64,000 nt of DNA from Pyropia yezoensis (Eukaryota > Rhodophyta > Bangiophyceae > Bangiales > Bangiaceae): the NCBI GenBank assembly GCA_009829735.1, contig CM020619.1, positions 29,352,063 to 29,416,062 on the forward strand. The letters run 5' to 3'. The translations under genes were made by a program, and so were the position numbers. The notes below the pieces were generated by a model that saw only the letters and a program-made list of their open reading frames with translations, made no database searches and was not told the origin of the DNA. How positions within the stretch are numbered: the stretch's first letter is position 1; every line of letters begins with the position of its first letter. This document shows, piece after piece, positions 19,652 through 31,784 of this stretch.

Positions 19652-20606
19652 TCCTCATCGAATGTCACGTATGGCGCCGTAGCGAGAAAGTGAACAGGGG
19701 AAACCGGGGAAACAAAAGTACAGGCGTGGCCAGCGAGTCGTCCTGCATCTCTCAGTGCCATCAGGAAGGTGGAGAAGCGGCGCACACTCCCAGTGTCTCG
19801 CCTCTTAGTGTACGTACAATCCGTTCTCATCACAAATATCACATGTAGTGGCGCCTGGCATCGTCCACAGGTCCAGTGAGTGAAGGAAGAGGAACAATTT
19901 GGTACAGGGCGACTTGGGGTGGGCGCGAATGAGTTGAACGAGTGTACACGGCTGTCGGAGTAGCGTCGCCGTCTCGGAGGAGAAGCGCCGGCGGATGCCC
20001 ACCGATGCGCTGCAATGGATCAATACTGGCCTGGAAAGAGTGGACTTGGCACGGTAATGCCTCAATACAAGAAGTCCGCCCTTAACTAGGTGTAGGGGGG
20101 GGGAGCATGAAACGGGGGGGAGCGGGATGAGGGGTGGGACGAGGGGGGGGAGTGTTGGTGGTGGGAGGGATCGGGTCGGCGGGGGACGAATGCTGGGATG
20201 GGTGCAATGACGCGGCATCACGCATGGTGAGGGAAGGAGTCGACATCGCTTGGCCGTACTTTAACTTTGCGTCCATCGTTCTGTAAGTCGTGCTCCTGAA
20301 TTTCAATGGTTAAGTGCGGCTCGGTTATAATCGAATACTGACTGTACGGCATGAAAACATTTACAATGTTCCTGCTGGTAAATACTGTTCTTTTTAATCA
20401 CATCTCGAGTAGGTCACCCACATCATGGGAGAATGATGCTCTCTCTCTCTCTCGCCCTGTCCTGCCCTCCGCCTACATACCTCTCGCTCAAGCCCCTCAA
20501 ACGCACCTCCACCACCTACACAACTGGCCAGACACACAACGAAAGCGGCAGGCAGTAAAGCCTTCACCAGCAGTCACTATGACCTCCATCTTTCCGCCGC
20601 CCTCCC
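19652..20606. other. Intergenic, no gene seen
   Basis: Mixed-composition DNA with G runs around 20095-20160 and a CT-rich stretch near 20437-20460 downstream of the nucleoporin gene. I see no coding or RNA feature I can support. Confidence 0.5.
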
Positions 20607-21605
20607 TCAAAAGTGGGGCACCCGGAACGTCCACACACCCCCCTCTGGCTCGTACCCCCCCCACCCCCCCCCTACCCGCTCCACGTACCTTCGGAGCGCG
20701 CGCTCCACCGCCGCCCCCCCCGGTACGCCCTCGAGCACCACCGTCGCGGGCCCCGTCGCGAGCGCCCCCCCAGCGTCCACGTCCACGCCCACCTCCCCCG
20801 GGGCGGGCCCAAACGAGACCGCCGCCCAAACGTCCACGCCCGTCAGGTCGACGGGGCCATCCCATGTGACCTCGCCAACGCCCTCGACGCCCACCACAAA
20901 CGACGGCAGCGCCGCCACGTCGGCGGGGGAGAGGAGCGCGAGCGTCTCAGCAGACGGGACGGTGTAGCCGCCGGGGGGGGGAGGGGTGGGGCTCCCGGGG
21001 GGGGGGGTACGCCGCCCCCCTCGGCCGGGGCGCCTCGGCGTCGGCCGCCGCACCACGCTGCCGCCGCCGCTGCCGCTGGAACGTGGGGTGGGGGTGCCGC
21101 CGCCGCCGCCGCCGCCGCCGCGGTCATCGGCAAACGACACGCGGCGGCGCGGGGGGTCCTCCACCGGCCGGATTGGGCGGGGGGTCCCCCCAAAGTTGGC
21201 CTCTGAAAAGAGGGGCTTGGCGGGCGTCGCCGTGGCGGGCGCGCCGTCGCCGCCGTCGTTCGCGTCTGCGTCGGCGCCCGCGGGCGACGGCCGATCCCCC
21301 CGCGTTGTGCCGTTGGCCGTGCCCGCCGTCGCCGCTGCCGTTGCCGTCGCCGCCGTCATCCCCGCCGGCAGCGTCGCCGCGGCAGACGACCGCGGCGGCC
21401 GCGCAACGGGCCCGCTGACACCCCGGCGGCAGACGGCCCCCCGCGGGGAGGCGCGTACGCTCCCCCCCCCCGATCCGAGGACGACCTGCCTCACCCAGGC
21501 GGCGGCGGAGAGGTCCAGGCCCCGGGCCGGGTGCGGCTTGACGCCGGGGGAGCTCATCACCACCACCGCCCCAGGGGGGACCGTCGGCCCGCCCGTGCCA
21601 TCACT

Positions 21606-21641
<36 letters not shown>

Positions 21642-23816
21642 GCCCGCGGCGGTCGCGGCGCCACTGCCGCCACCCGACGCGAGCGGTAGCAGCCCGATCC
21701 CCCCCAAAAGGGATCCGGGCGTGCCGGCCTGCGCCCCACTTCCCGCCACGCCGGGAGTGCCCCCCCCAGTGGATGACCCCCACGCGGGCAAGGCGGCGCC
21801 AAACAGGCCTCCCGCAGCGGCGGGGGTACCGCCCACGCTGGGGGCCCCCGCCGACGACGCGGGCGCGGTGGCGGGGGTACCAAACAGGCCACCCCCCGCC
21901 GACGCGGGCGCCGCCGCCGCCGCCGACGTTGGGGCGCCAAACAGCCCCGCCCCCGCCCCGGTGGCGGGGGTCCCCCCAAAGAGCCCCCCTCCCGCCGCGG
22001 CGGGCGCCGCGGGCGTCGATCCACCCGGTGCCCCCCACAGGCTGAAGCCCCCCGAAGCGGGTGCCGCAGACGCGGGCGTCGCCGCCGCCGGCGTTGCGGC
22101 TGCCGGCGCACCAAAGAGGCTCAGCCCGCCGCCCAGCGGCTTGGCCGCCGCTGCCGCTGCCGGCGCCGCGGCGGGAGCACCAAATGAAAAGGCGCCGCCC
22201 GCGGGCGCCGCCGTCGACGCTGCCGGGGGCGCCCCAAAGAGGCCACCTCCCGCGGCCGGTGCAGGGGTGCCTCCGGGGGCGCCAAAGAGGCCACTCGCCG
22301 CGGGCGCCGCCGCCGCCGCGGCGGGGGCAGCGCCAAAAGCACTCCCGCCCGCGGGCGCCGCGGCGGCACCACCGCCGAATAGGCCACCACCCCCCCCGGC
22401 TGGTGTGCCAAACGCGCCCGCTGCCGCGCCTGCCGCGGGGGCGGGCGCGCCAAACAGGCCGACGCCCGCGGCGGGCGCCGGCGCTGCCGCTGCGGGCGCG
22501 CCAAAGGCGGCCCCAGCAGCGGGCGCTGCGGGGGCGCCGCCGCCAAAGAGGCCACCCCCACCCGCGGCGGGAGCCCCAAACGGCGCCGCCGCCGAGGACG
22601 CAGGGGGGGCGCCAAAGAGCCCCCCCACGGGCGCCGCTGCCGCCGCGGGCGGTGCGCCAAAGAGGCCCCCGCCGGGCGCCGCGCCCGCGGCGGGGGTGCC
22701 AAACAGGCCGCCGGCCGCTGGCGCCGCCGCCGCGCCCGCAGCGGGTGCCCCAAATGCGCCCGTCGCTGCTGATGCGGCCGCACCAAACGCGGGGGCAGCG
22801 GCTCCACCCCCAAAAAGCCCCCCGGCCGCTGACGCCGCGGGGGCGCCAAAGAGCCCCCCCCCGACTCCCGCCGATGCCACTCCCGACGTTGCTGGAGGGG
22901 AAGGCCCCCCTTTATAGTCCATCCCGTAGTCGGCGGCCCGGAGCTCCTCGGGGGACCACCCCCGAAAGCGGGGCGCCATACACAGCGCCGCATACTTGAC
23001 GGCCGTTCCAGCCGAGGAGCCCGACCCGTCAAACTCAGACGTGATGGACCAAGTGGCGCCCGCTGTGCCAGGCGCATCGGTGCCATTGCCGCCAGCAGTG
23101 GCACCGCCGGCGGGCGCTCCCAAAATGCCACCGCCACTGGCGGCGGGGGCGGCTCCAAACAACCCTCCACTGGCCGCCGCGGGCGCAGACGACGCGGCGG
23201 CGCCGCCAAACAGGCCGCCGGCCGCAGGGGCGGCCGCCGCCCCCCCCCCAAACAGCCCCCCCCCAGCAGGCGCGGCGGCCGCCGAGGTGCCGCCAAAGAG
23301 CCCCCCCCCGGTCGCCCCTCCCGCTGCGGGCGCACCAAAAGCGGCGGTCGTGGCCGCCCCTCCAAAGAGGCCACCCGCGGCGGGCGCCGCCGTTGCCGCC
23401 GCCGGAGCGCCAAACAGCCCCCCGCCGCCACCCGCTGCAGGTGCGGGGGCGCCAAAGAGCCCCCCCGCGGGGGCCGCAGCGGCGGGCGCCGCTGCTGCGG
23501 GCGCCGCGCCAAAGAGCCCCCCGCCGGCGGCACCCGCCGACGCGGCGGGCGCCCCGAACAATCCCCCCGTTGCAGGAGCCGCCGCCGCGGCGGGGGCACC
23601 AAATAGGCCACCACCCGCCGCGGCCGGCGTCGCGGCGGCGGGCGCACCAAAGAGGCCGCCGGTGGCAGCGGCGGGGGCGCCAAAGCCGCCCGCCGCGGGG
23701 GCGCCAAACGCTGGTGCCGCCGGTGCACCAAACGCTGGTGCCGCCGCGGGTGCAGCCGTCGCGGCAGGGGCGCCAAAGAGTGAGGAACCGCCAAACGGCG
23801 TTGCTCCAAAGGACAT
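20607..23816 (-). CDS. NUP98: Nup98-type nucleoporin (GLFG repeats, GLEBS, C-terminal domain)
   Basis: A 1069-residue single-exon nuclear pore protein when started at the MSFGATPFGG methionine; an upstream ATG at 23867 adds 17 residues. Dozens of GLFG/FGAP repeats separated by Ala/Pro/Gly spacers fill residues of about 1-740 and should form the permeability barrier. A GLEBS-like motif (FRGWSPEELRAADY) near residue 290 would bind Gle2/Rae1. A poly-Gly tract encoded by CCG repeats lies near 21608-21640. The last 120 residues are the Nup98 autoproteolytic fold: GYTVPSAETLALL, FVVGVEGVGEVTWDGPVDLTG, VVLEGV and GGVWTFRVPHF. The family cleaves itself after His-Phe, before Ser; here the stop codon comes directly after His-Phe, so no cleavage would be needed. 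No Nup96 part is fused. Confidence 0.93.
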
Positions 23817-24536
23817 GGCGCCGGCGAGAGGCGTCAGGGAGGAGGGCGTTGGGAGGAGAGCAGGCAAAGAAAGAAGGTGTCAAACAAAAAGGGCATAAAC
23901 ATATGTAGTGATGTGGAGGGTGAGAGGCGGATCCCCGTACCCCGATTGCGAAGGCGGGGGGGGGGAGGGGACAAGGTGTGGCGGTGGGACAACCGGGGAG
24001 GAAGACGCGCACACGCAACACAGTCGCGATATGACCTGTCGATCGACGCGGGAGGGCGGGAGCGGGTGGAGTGGGCGGCGGGGAGGGCTGCCAGCGTGCC
24101 ATTGGCTGACCAGGGTGCGCTTCCGACAGTGCATGAAGCTTAATTGTTGTGTACTTTATGGAGTGAGAAGTATTGTCAATTGTCTTCGGTGTAGATTTAA
24201 GTTCTATGGAAGTATGTACACGCGTTCCATTCAACTACACTCGTGGCCCTTTTCGTCCTCCGCTATTTATCAATTACAGCGAGCACTCCTTGGCTTCGCA
24301 CCACATCACCATTTCCGTAACCTCCTTCGAGAATGGTGTATCACGGCGCAGCGGGTGGGAGGCGCGTAGCAAGGCCCCGCCGTCTCTCTCACACTCGCGC
24401 AACATGTGCATGGTCATGGCGCTTCTGTTGCGCTATGCGGCACCTCTTCCTCCCGCTCCCCACCATGACCATGCCTCGCACCCCTTCCCCCAACCCTCCC
24501 CGACGCTCCCCCACACCCGCAGCTTTCCCTTGCCGC
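23817..24536. other. Intergenic between NUP98 and cupin gene
   Basis: Contains the NUP98 upstream region (minus strand) and the cupin gene 3' flank. The stretch at 24110-24330 is AT-richer than its neighbours. No gene supported. Confidence 0.5.
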
Positions 24537-25265
24537 CTACGTATCTTCCTTGTCACCACCCCCCCTTCCCAGGTTGGGGTACTTTGGTCGCCGCTGCCCC
24601 CCCCCCCCGCCCCCACAGACCGCCTCAGCGGCAGCGGCCTCCACGCCCAGTGCCGCCGCCACGTCCGCGGTTGGCGCGTCGCACAGGCGGGGCCCCGCGG
24701 CGTGCACGCCCGGGTCAGCAGAGGAGAGGATGGCGAAAAAGGCACACGCCTCGTCGCCGACGCAGCGTTGTCCGTGGAGCAGCGCCCGCGGGAGGAAGGC
24801 CACCCCCCGTGGCCTCAGCGTATGCTGCACCACCCGGCGGTCGGCCGGCGTTGCCGCGTCGCTGTCAATGATGTAGACTTGCACCGTACCTGCCGTCACG
24901 GCCATTGTCTCTGCTGCCCGCGGGTGGAGGTGCGGCGGGTTGACCGCCCCGGGGGGTAAGGTGATGAGACCGGCGGCCGCGTCCAGGTCAGGGAGACCCA
25001 GAACAGGGTGGGTGCCCAGCGACGCCACGCGCACTGCCCCACCGCCGGGGGTGGTCTTGGCAGGCAGGGCCCCCATGTCCACCACTACGTAGTCGGACGC
25101 GGCAAAGGCCGCCCGGCGGGACGCGAGCGTGGGCCGATGGGGCGGGTGAGGAGGGGGGGTGGGCATCGGTGAAGCGACCTCTGCCGCCGTCGCCCACGAT
25201 GCGGCCGTCAGCGTGAGTAAAAGCGCCAGCGCCCTTGCCGCGGGCGACACGTGATGAGGCGGCAT
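24537..25265 (-). CDS. Secreted germin-like cupin protein
   Basis: 242 residues, single exon. Residues 1-28 are a signal peptide (basic start, ALALLLTLTAASW core, Ala-rich end), so the product is probably exported. The cupin barrel follows: the first motif, PGAVNPPHLHPRAAE, has two His and the Glu that bind metal, then GTVQVYI; the second motif is GVAFLPRALLHGQ with the last His ligand. This is the germin-like arrangement. Family members include oxalate oxidase and superoxide dismutase activities, but activity here cannot be read from sequence. The C-terminal 25 residues are a Gly/Arg-rich extension. I chose this start because it places the signal peptide at the N-terminus; the frame is open much further upstream in GC-rich DNA. 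Confidence 0.85.
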   Translation of the reverse strand: MPPHHVSPAARALALLLTLTAASWATAAEVASPMPTPPPHPPHRPTLASRRAAFAASDYVVVDMGALPAKTTPGGGAVRVASLGTHPVLGLPDLDAAAGLITLPPGAVNPPHLHPRAAETMAVTAGTVQVYIIDSDAATPADRRVVQHTLRPRGVAFLPRALLHGQRCVGDEACAFFAILSSADPGVHAAGPRLCDAPTADVAAALGVEAAAAEAVCGGGGGGQRRPKYPNLGRGGGDKEDT

Positions 25266-25945
25266 GGTCGCAAGGGTTGGGGAACTTGAGTGGTGTGTGC
25301 AGGGGAGGTGGGGGGAGGAAGGCACAACTGGTAGGGGAAGGCAGCAACGGCGATAGGGATAACGTGCTCGTTGAGCACGGCGGGGACGTAAACCGCGGTT
25401 GCTGCGGGGACGCACACCGACCCCTTTGGCCACGGCGGGGTGAGGACGGAAAACCGGCGCTCGCCCAACGTCCCCACCACAACCCTGGCGGGGGGCACCG
25501 CCCGTGTATAGCGGAGTTGTGGGAGATAGCCGCGTGGAGCGAGCGCTGGCTGGCCGGTCGCTGCTGCTGCCGCGTAGGGAGAGCGCCCACCTCTGCGGAC
25601 TGGAGCCCCCCCCCCGCCGCCAAAAGGGCGCGGACAGAGGGCCCACCCTCCCACACCCTCTCAGCCTGTTCCCCTCTCTCTGCCCCACAGACACAGTACT
25701 CGAGGGGCGGCGTACACTCCCGCGAGGACGCGCCCCCCCGGGTGCAACAGGCCGCCGATGAACGCCGCGCAGGGCGGGCCGTGGCGGCCGGTCGGCGGCC
25801 GCGTCTCGACGTAGCGACGGTGATCGCTTGCGATTTTTCTGCCGCCGAGGAGGGGACGCCCGTTCTGACGCGCCTGCCCCTTTGAAACAAGCTGCAGGCA
25901 CCGTTCTTCTGGGTTCTGGCCCACCTCAGGAGACGCGCGGGAGCC

Positions 25946-25980
<35 letters not shown>

Positions 25981-26195
25981 GAAAAAAAAAGAGGTGGGAA
26001 GGGGTGCGGTTACGCCTAAAAATTGCCTAGCCTTTAGGTAAGGGTATTAACCAACTTGCGAAAAAGCGCGTCTGGCCACACCTTGTTTCCACAGCCACAA
26101 CAAACGACACACACTCATACCCCGATAAGTTTTTTCGATTCACTGCACGCGCGGGAGTACTTGCACGCGGCGCTCTAAACGGCTTGTGCGGAGCG
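25266..26195. other. Cupin upstream region; no gene seen
   Basis: GC-rich DNA grading at about 25980 into AT-richer sequence with an A run, then a region with several T runs. Long open frames here are by-products of composition. A dinucleotide repeat is listed separately. Confidence 0.5.
25947..25979. repeat. (AC)n microsatellite
   Basis: About 16 uninterrupted AC units followed by an A-rich run. Confidence 0.95.
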
Positions 26196-28600
26196 CTACA
26201 GGCTCCTTTTTCTTTTTTCTTCTCGCGCGTACGTGTCGTGTGTTACCGTTGTGTGCTGTCTTGTTTTATCCTCAACGGGCTTCTTGTTCGTCCAGGAAGC
26301 GACAGAACATATTTTTGTTGATCCGTTCTGGTCCAGATGGCTGGAAACGCATCCGGCCTGCCGCAAACAGGCTGAAAACGCTGTTTCGGCTTGCATTCGA
26401 AAGGGCGTGACCTGTGTACTTGTCGTGGAGTTGTAAGAGACAGCCTCTGTTTGACTCCAGATGCGGGGTCGTTCAAACGCAAGCGACCGATGCCCCCCGC
26501 TGCGACGTCGTGCGATTGCGGGGGGGACCCCCTCACAAAGGTGCCTCTCCCCGCTTGCCCGCCCGCCCCCCCCCCCGCGCGCCCACCCACTCCCCCTCCA
26601 TCTCCCGGCCTGCTCACCTGCAGGCCTGCTGTCGTTGACTTTTTCTCGAGAGGGGGGGTGGAGGAGGACAAGCGCCGCATATTCGGGTCGTAGAGTGTCG
26701 GGTCCGTCAGCGCGGACGGTGTGTGGGTGGTGGCGGGTCGGTCGCACCGGCGCGGTCGACGGCACCGGCGCGGTCGACGGCGGCGACGACCGCGGCGACC
26801 TCGACGACCTCGACGACTTCAACGGCGGCAACGTGCATGCGCGGGGGTCGGCACAGCAGGACGGGGGGCGGAAGCGGCTTTTAACCGGGTTGCCTGTGGC
26901 GGGAGGTGCACTGGTGGGTAGGGGGTGTCGCAAGGGTGGTGTCGTTGGCGGCGGTGGCGATGGCCGCGGCGGGGGTATTGCTCCACCCGTACTGTGCCAC
27001 GCAAACGCCCCCCGTGGACGCCTTGTCAGTGGAGGGCGGCGGCCACCCTGAGGGGCGGCGGCCGCGGCCGGGAGGGCCGGGGGGGTGACGTGGACAGTGG
27101 ATTCAACCGGCGCGGCCGCCGGTGCGGTGCTAAGGGCGGCAGCCGGGGGCGGCGGCCGGGGAAGGGGCATTTGCGGGCGTGGCGGTGGGGGTGGTGCGGG
27201 TGGCGGCCGCGGTGACTGCCGCGGCAAAGGCGGCGTAGCAGACGCGGCCGTCAGTGGAGGGCGGGGTAGCAGCCTGGGTGGGGATCGTAGAGGTGGGCGC
27301 TGCGCCGACGCCATCGCCAACGCCGGCTGTAGCTGTGGCGGTGTTCGTTCCGACGGCCGTGGCGACCGCGGCGGCAGCCGACGAGGCGGCTGTGGCGACG
27401 GTGGCCGCGGTGGACGCGGTCGAGGTGGTGGTCGCCCCTCGGCGCCGGCCCCGGAACCAACGGCCCGGGCAAGCGCGGTGTGGCCCACCTGTGCATAGAG
27501 CGCTGCCGCCGCCGCGGCCGGCGCTGCGCTCTCCCCCCGTCTACGCCCCTCTACCACCGCCAACGGAGCGGCAGAGACGACTGGTGTGCCTCGGCGCCCA
27601 GAAGGTCGTCGCCCCGTGTGTGTGGCGGGAGCTGCTGGTCGCCTTCGCCGCCGATGCGGAAGGGGTGGACCTGTCTTTCCTCGACCGTGGCGGCGGTGGG
27701 CGCGGCTCGAGGGGGTGGGACGGCGGCGGGGCGGGAGCGGGGGACGGTGGTGGCTGTTGCAGCAATCATGGAGATGGGATTGCAGCACTAGTTCGGCGAC
27801 GGTTGAGGAGTGACAGTCACACAAGCGCGGCGGCGGCGGCGGTGAGGGGGTAGGGGCAAAACTGCGGCTCCGGTAGCGGCGGTCTTGGGAGGAGGTTGGC
27901 GGGATGGTGTCGGCAGTTGTGGGGGACGGAGGGGCAGCCTAGTTGCGGCAGCGGGTGGGCGGGGGGTTGGCAGTATGGTGGCGACAGCTGCGAAGGTGGG
28001 GAAGCGGTTCGACGAGAGGGAGTGGTGGCACGATGGCTGTTGCCATGCTGACGGCGGTGGGGACGAGCGGAGCGGCCTGAATATGGCGGCAACGGCGCTC
28101 AGGGGGGGAGAGGCGGCACAGTTGCGGCCGTGACCGCGTTTTTTTGGGAAGGGAGCGGCGGGGGGGCTGTGGTGGCGTTGGAACCTGCGGTGCGCGTTTT
28201 CGGGTGGGGCGGGCGGTGGTCCTGGCGGTCGTGACGGTCGTTAGGGCGGTGGATGACGGTGCGTTATCGGCGGTGGTGAAGGAGGGAGCCACGATATTGT
28301 GGCATGGACTGCGGCTTTCGGAGGAGTTGAGCCGTGAGAGGCACCGGCGCGCGTGTTGATGAGGTGGTGAAGGAGTAGAGAGGTATGCAGGGGGTAGGAT
28401 GTGCCCGCGGATAGAGTTGAGAAGAGTATCGAGGGGAGACCGCGGTAGTACATATCGGCGTGGGGGAGATAGAAAGCGGCGTGATCGAGGGTGGGGACTG
28501 CGCGGTGGCGGTGATCGGATGTATGCTCACAGTGGACGATGCGGCGGCAGCGGTGGTGCCAGTGCGTCGAGGTGGCTGCCGTTCTGTCGACGCCGGAGCG
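26196..28600. other. GC-rich low-complexity region, coding status unclear
   Basis: Long frames are open on both strands because stops are rare at this composition. The longest, 27824-26196 minus (542 codons), is almost all Pro/Arg/Ala/Ser. On the plus strand 27254-27853 ends in a less biased part (QRRLVCLGAQKVV, LLVAFAADAEGVDLSFL). Neither has a domain I recognise, and codon-position bias cannot be judged by eye. GGCGAC-type trinucleotide tracts occur around 26745-26830. Confidence 0.35.
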
Positions 28601-30691
28601 TCCTCTCGGTGACTAGTCCAGTCGCTGTTGGGAGTCATATACGGTAACGGCAAGAGTGGCCAGAGACCTTGTGTTGACTTGGTGAAGGGCGACTGAGGCG
28701 GCGACCAGCATCATCAGTAAAGTGCGCCACACCATTGAGGACCCCATCTGATGGATCCATTATGAGGCATGCGTTTATGGGATCCCGTGGTCCCTTTACG
28801 AGTGGTGCCCGAATGGTGCCCTGACAGCTCGGTCCATTGGCACCTGTTTTTTTTTTAATGGTTACGTTTTTCAAAACGGGCAGATGTTTCATGGCCACGG
28901 AAACATACTTTTTGATATCCTACCCAGCACACTCTCACCTACGGTGAGACTCCAGTCTCCAAGGTCCCTACCGCCGCTCCGCCGCTAGCAACATGTACGC
29001 GTTGCGAGAACCAGCCGGCTGCGCAGAGGTGGAGGCACCGCCGACCAGCAAGCTACACGCGCGGCGCCTCCCTCCACGGGTCCAACCTCGCATCCACCGT
29101 CACTAACGCCAATCTTGCCATGCTGCAGTTCATGCAGAACCCTCCCCTCCATGCTTCCCTCCCCACTGCCGCATGCGCCCACAAGAACTCACTGCCGCAA
29201 ACGGCGTGCCCGTTCGTCGTTCCGCACCCGACCCTCGCCCCCCCACGTACGTACCTGCCTCCATGCCCATCCACCACTCCGGGCGCTGTACCTCTGCGGA
29301 TGTATCATTGGCATGACCACATCAGCGTCCGCCGTACCGATAGGTGAACAAACATCCGTAGCCGCAAGCAGCGGCGGAGCGTCAGCGGCAGATGGCGCAG
29401 ACTCCCGGAACAACGATGGGGCAGCAGCGTTGGCAGCTGCTCCAGCCGCCTCTCGTGCCACCCCCGTCACCTCGGCCGCAGACGCCCCATCAAAAAAGAC
29501 CCACCCACCCTTCTACACGGCCCCCACCGCGGCCGCCGCCAGAACCCCTCTCTTGTCCCCGCGCACTCCCCTTCTCCCTTCTCCCCACCACATCCCTTGC
29601 CTCAACGTCCTCGGCCATCTTCACCCCCTCGCCCTTCTCACTTACCCCTCCGATACCGCCTCCCTCCTCGCCATCCTTGTCATCGTCCCTGCCCGTGCCC
29701 CCCTCGCTGTCCCAAGCTCCCTCGCCGTCCACACCCCACGCTCCTCGAGCCGACGAGCCGTGCGCCCCACGACCAAGTCGAAGTGCTTGCGGAGGGCTGG
29801 CGGCCGTTGTGCCCGCACAGTTGGCGGTCCCCCCCTCTTCTGTGCCGTTGTCAGCAACGCTTTGCCGAGGCGCTGCGTGACGCCGCACCAACCACGGCGT
29901 GGACGTGCCCACCCCCGCATCCTCCTGCCACGAAGAGACTTGCACACACTGCCCCTCAAAACGGCCCGCAGGACGCGGGCGGTGCGGCGCCACTGCTCAG
30001 CAGGCCGTGGCTTGGTCTTTGACGGAAAGAATTCTGCGAGGGGGGTCGCTCTCGGAACTCTCTGACGGGCCCCCTCTCAGACTGATCATTGAGCCTACCC
30101 CTGTGAAAGGTCTTTAAACCAACCTCTCAATCACACCAAAATGACTCAGTTACGGGACCCACCATTCGCCCATTGGAAGCTCAATAGGTGATTAGACGTC
30201 TAATCGACCCCACAATGGGCGCTCGCACGTTTAGTGATGATGATGGCCAACTCAAAAAGTGAGTCTGTGAAAAGCAAAGTAAGAGGCTGTGTTTTCGCGA
30301 ACGCGCTTTCAGCTTAGACGAGGGCGGGGGCTCGCGGGTCTCAGCGGACGCACTTCATTGGTTGACAACGCCTACAGACGCCCTGAAAGGGAGTGGAGAG
30401 AGCACTAAGAGACACAAACGGGCACCTGAGGCGAGACAGGTACGAGGTGGACATGCTTTCCATGGACCATCAACAGCGCCATGAGCTGCTCTGCTTGATG
30501 ATCTTTTTTTTTGTGTCCTGACCATCTGTGCTTCACGCTGCTTCTCGGGGTAGCGAGCCGTAGTCCGCTCTTGGGCCGTCTGAACCAGGCGTGCGGTGCG
30601 GACGGGAAGCTTTAGGCCCGGCGCGGGGGAAACAGCAAAGGGTTTCGTTGGGGAGGGAAGAGGGGAGAGGTATCATACCATGATGGGACAC
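28601..30691. other. No confident gene; downstream of bS6m gene
   Basis: Moderate GC, AT-richer between 28740 and 28930. An open frame on plus at 29115-30065 (316 codons) has strongly biased Pro/Ser/Arg composition and no domain. 30080-30660 has no frame of note. Nothing here is supported beyond open frame length. Confidence 0.4.
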
Positions 30692-31784
30692 TCACTGCGG
30701 GTACGCCAGCCCGTCTGATAGCTCGTACGTTGCAACCGCCCCGTCACGCAGGTACTCCCGCGCCACCTGGTCCAGCGCGTCCTCGCCCGCTGTCGCGCCC
30801 GAGCTGGTGGTCGCGGTGGGGCTGGGCAGCGGCCGCACCGCCGCCTGTGGGAGGGCAGTCGTGACGGGCGAGCCCGACGGGTCCGGGGCGGACGCGAGAG
30901 GGAAAGAGGCGGCAAGAAAGACAAACAAAACACAAGGGAAAGACCAGAGGCAAGAGAGCGTGGTGGTGGCGAAATTGAACACAGGCGACGTCGGTCAGTC
31001 ACAGGCCGCGCACCGATGTCACTCGCATGCTACCCCCCACCCGCTCACCCCTCCTTCTCTCTCTGAGCCCATCACCACCGCAAAAACGTACCGCCAAAGG
31101 CAGCTTCACGGCCAGGTGCCGGATGACCGCGTCGTCGTTGCGCAGGCGACGGCTGACCTCGGCCAGCGTCACCGGCGACGCAAAGGCTGTGCGCGGTGAA
31201 TCATGAAGAACGGCAAGAGAGTGCGTGGGTGCCGAGGTGTCAGCTCTGGCATCCAGTCGGTCACGGCCGCACGGCCGCCCGCAGGCGCGGCGTGCCCACC
31301 CACCCCTCTCCCTCTCGATCCATACAACCCGCCTGCCCACAAAGGCGACGGCCCAGCAGTACGCGCAACAGCGCGCCCCAGCTGATGATGCTCCCCCCAC
31401 ACACAAGCGCGTGCTCCGCTGCATTCCACAATGCATCGCCCGCACCACATTGCCCCTTCTGCACAAATCCGGACCCCCTCCTCCCGTCCACACCACACCA
31501 CCGCCACAACCGAGCACCTCTTGCCACTCCCCCCGCCAAAACGCACCACAAAACTGCAAGTAGTAGGCGTAGTGGTGGTTCACCTGGTTCCGCCGGATGC
31601 GGTAGGCGAGCCGCCGCGGCCCCGCCGGCGCCCCTGCGGGCGCCCCCGCCGGCGGGAGGGTGGCCAATCGGGTCAGCGTGGCACCACCGTCGAGGAACGC
31701 CGCGGCAGTGCGGGTGGTCAGGTCCACCAGGCCCGCTCGGGTGGTGCGCGCACTGGCCAGCGCCAGCAGCTCGTAGTACGGCAT
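30692..31784 (-). CDS. MRPS6: Small ribosomal subunit protein bS6, mitochondrial type (3 exons)
   Basis: Three exons by my reading: 31784-31550, 31186-31092 and 30844-30692, joined at GT-AG introns (donors GTGGTG and GTACGT; acceptors CACAG), total 160 residues. Exon 1 starts MPYYELLALAS, the classic start of mitochondrial bS6, and continues through RLAYRIRRNQVNHHYAYYLQF. Exon 2 supplies the conserved C-terminal segment with EVSRRLRNDDAVIRHLAVKLPL, matching the F-N-D-x-V-I-R region of bS6. Exon 3 is a 50-residue low-conservation tail. Phases agree (1, then 0), and the total is in frame. Red algal plastids usually encode their own rps6, so a nuclear copy most likely serves the mitoribosome. 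This is the only clearly intron-bearing host gene here. Confidence 0.88.

Noticed and set aside
20986..23898. Long plus-strand open frames (643 and 300 codons) opposite the nucleoporin gene
   Set aside because: Ala/Pro-rich mirror of GLFG coding sequence; the minus frame has the GLEBS motif and a complete Nup98 C-terminal domain.
26196..27824. 542-codon minus-strand frame
   Set aside because: Low-complexity Pro/Arg/Ala product in DNA where stops are rare; no motif, and plus frames are equally open.
29115..30065. 316-codon plus frame as a host gene
   Set aside because: Biased Pro/Ser/Arg composition, open frames on both strands and no domain; kept only as an unsupported region.
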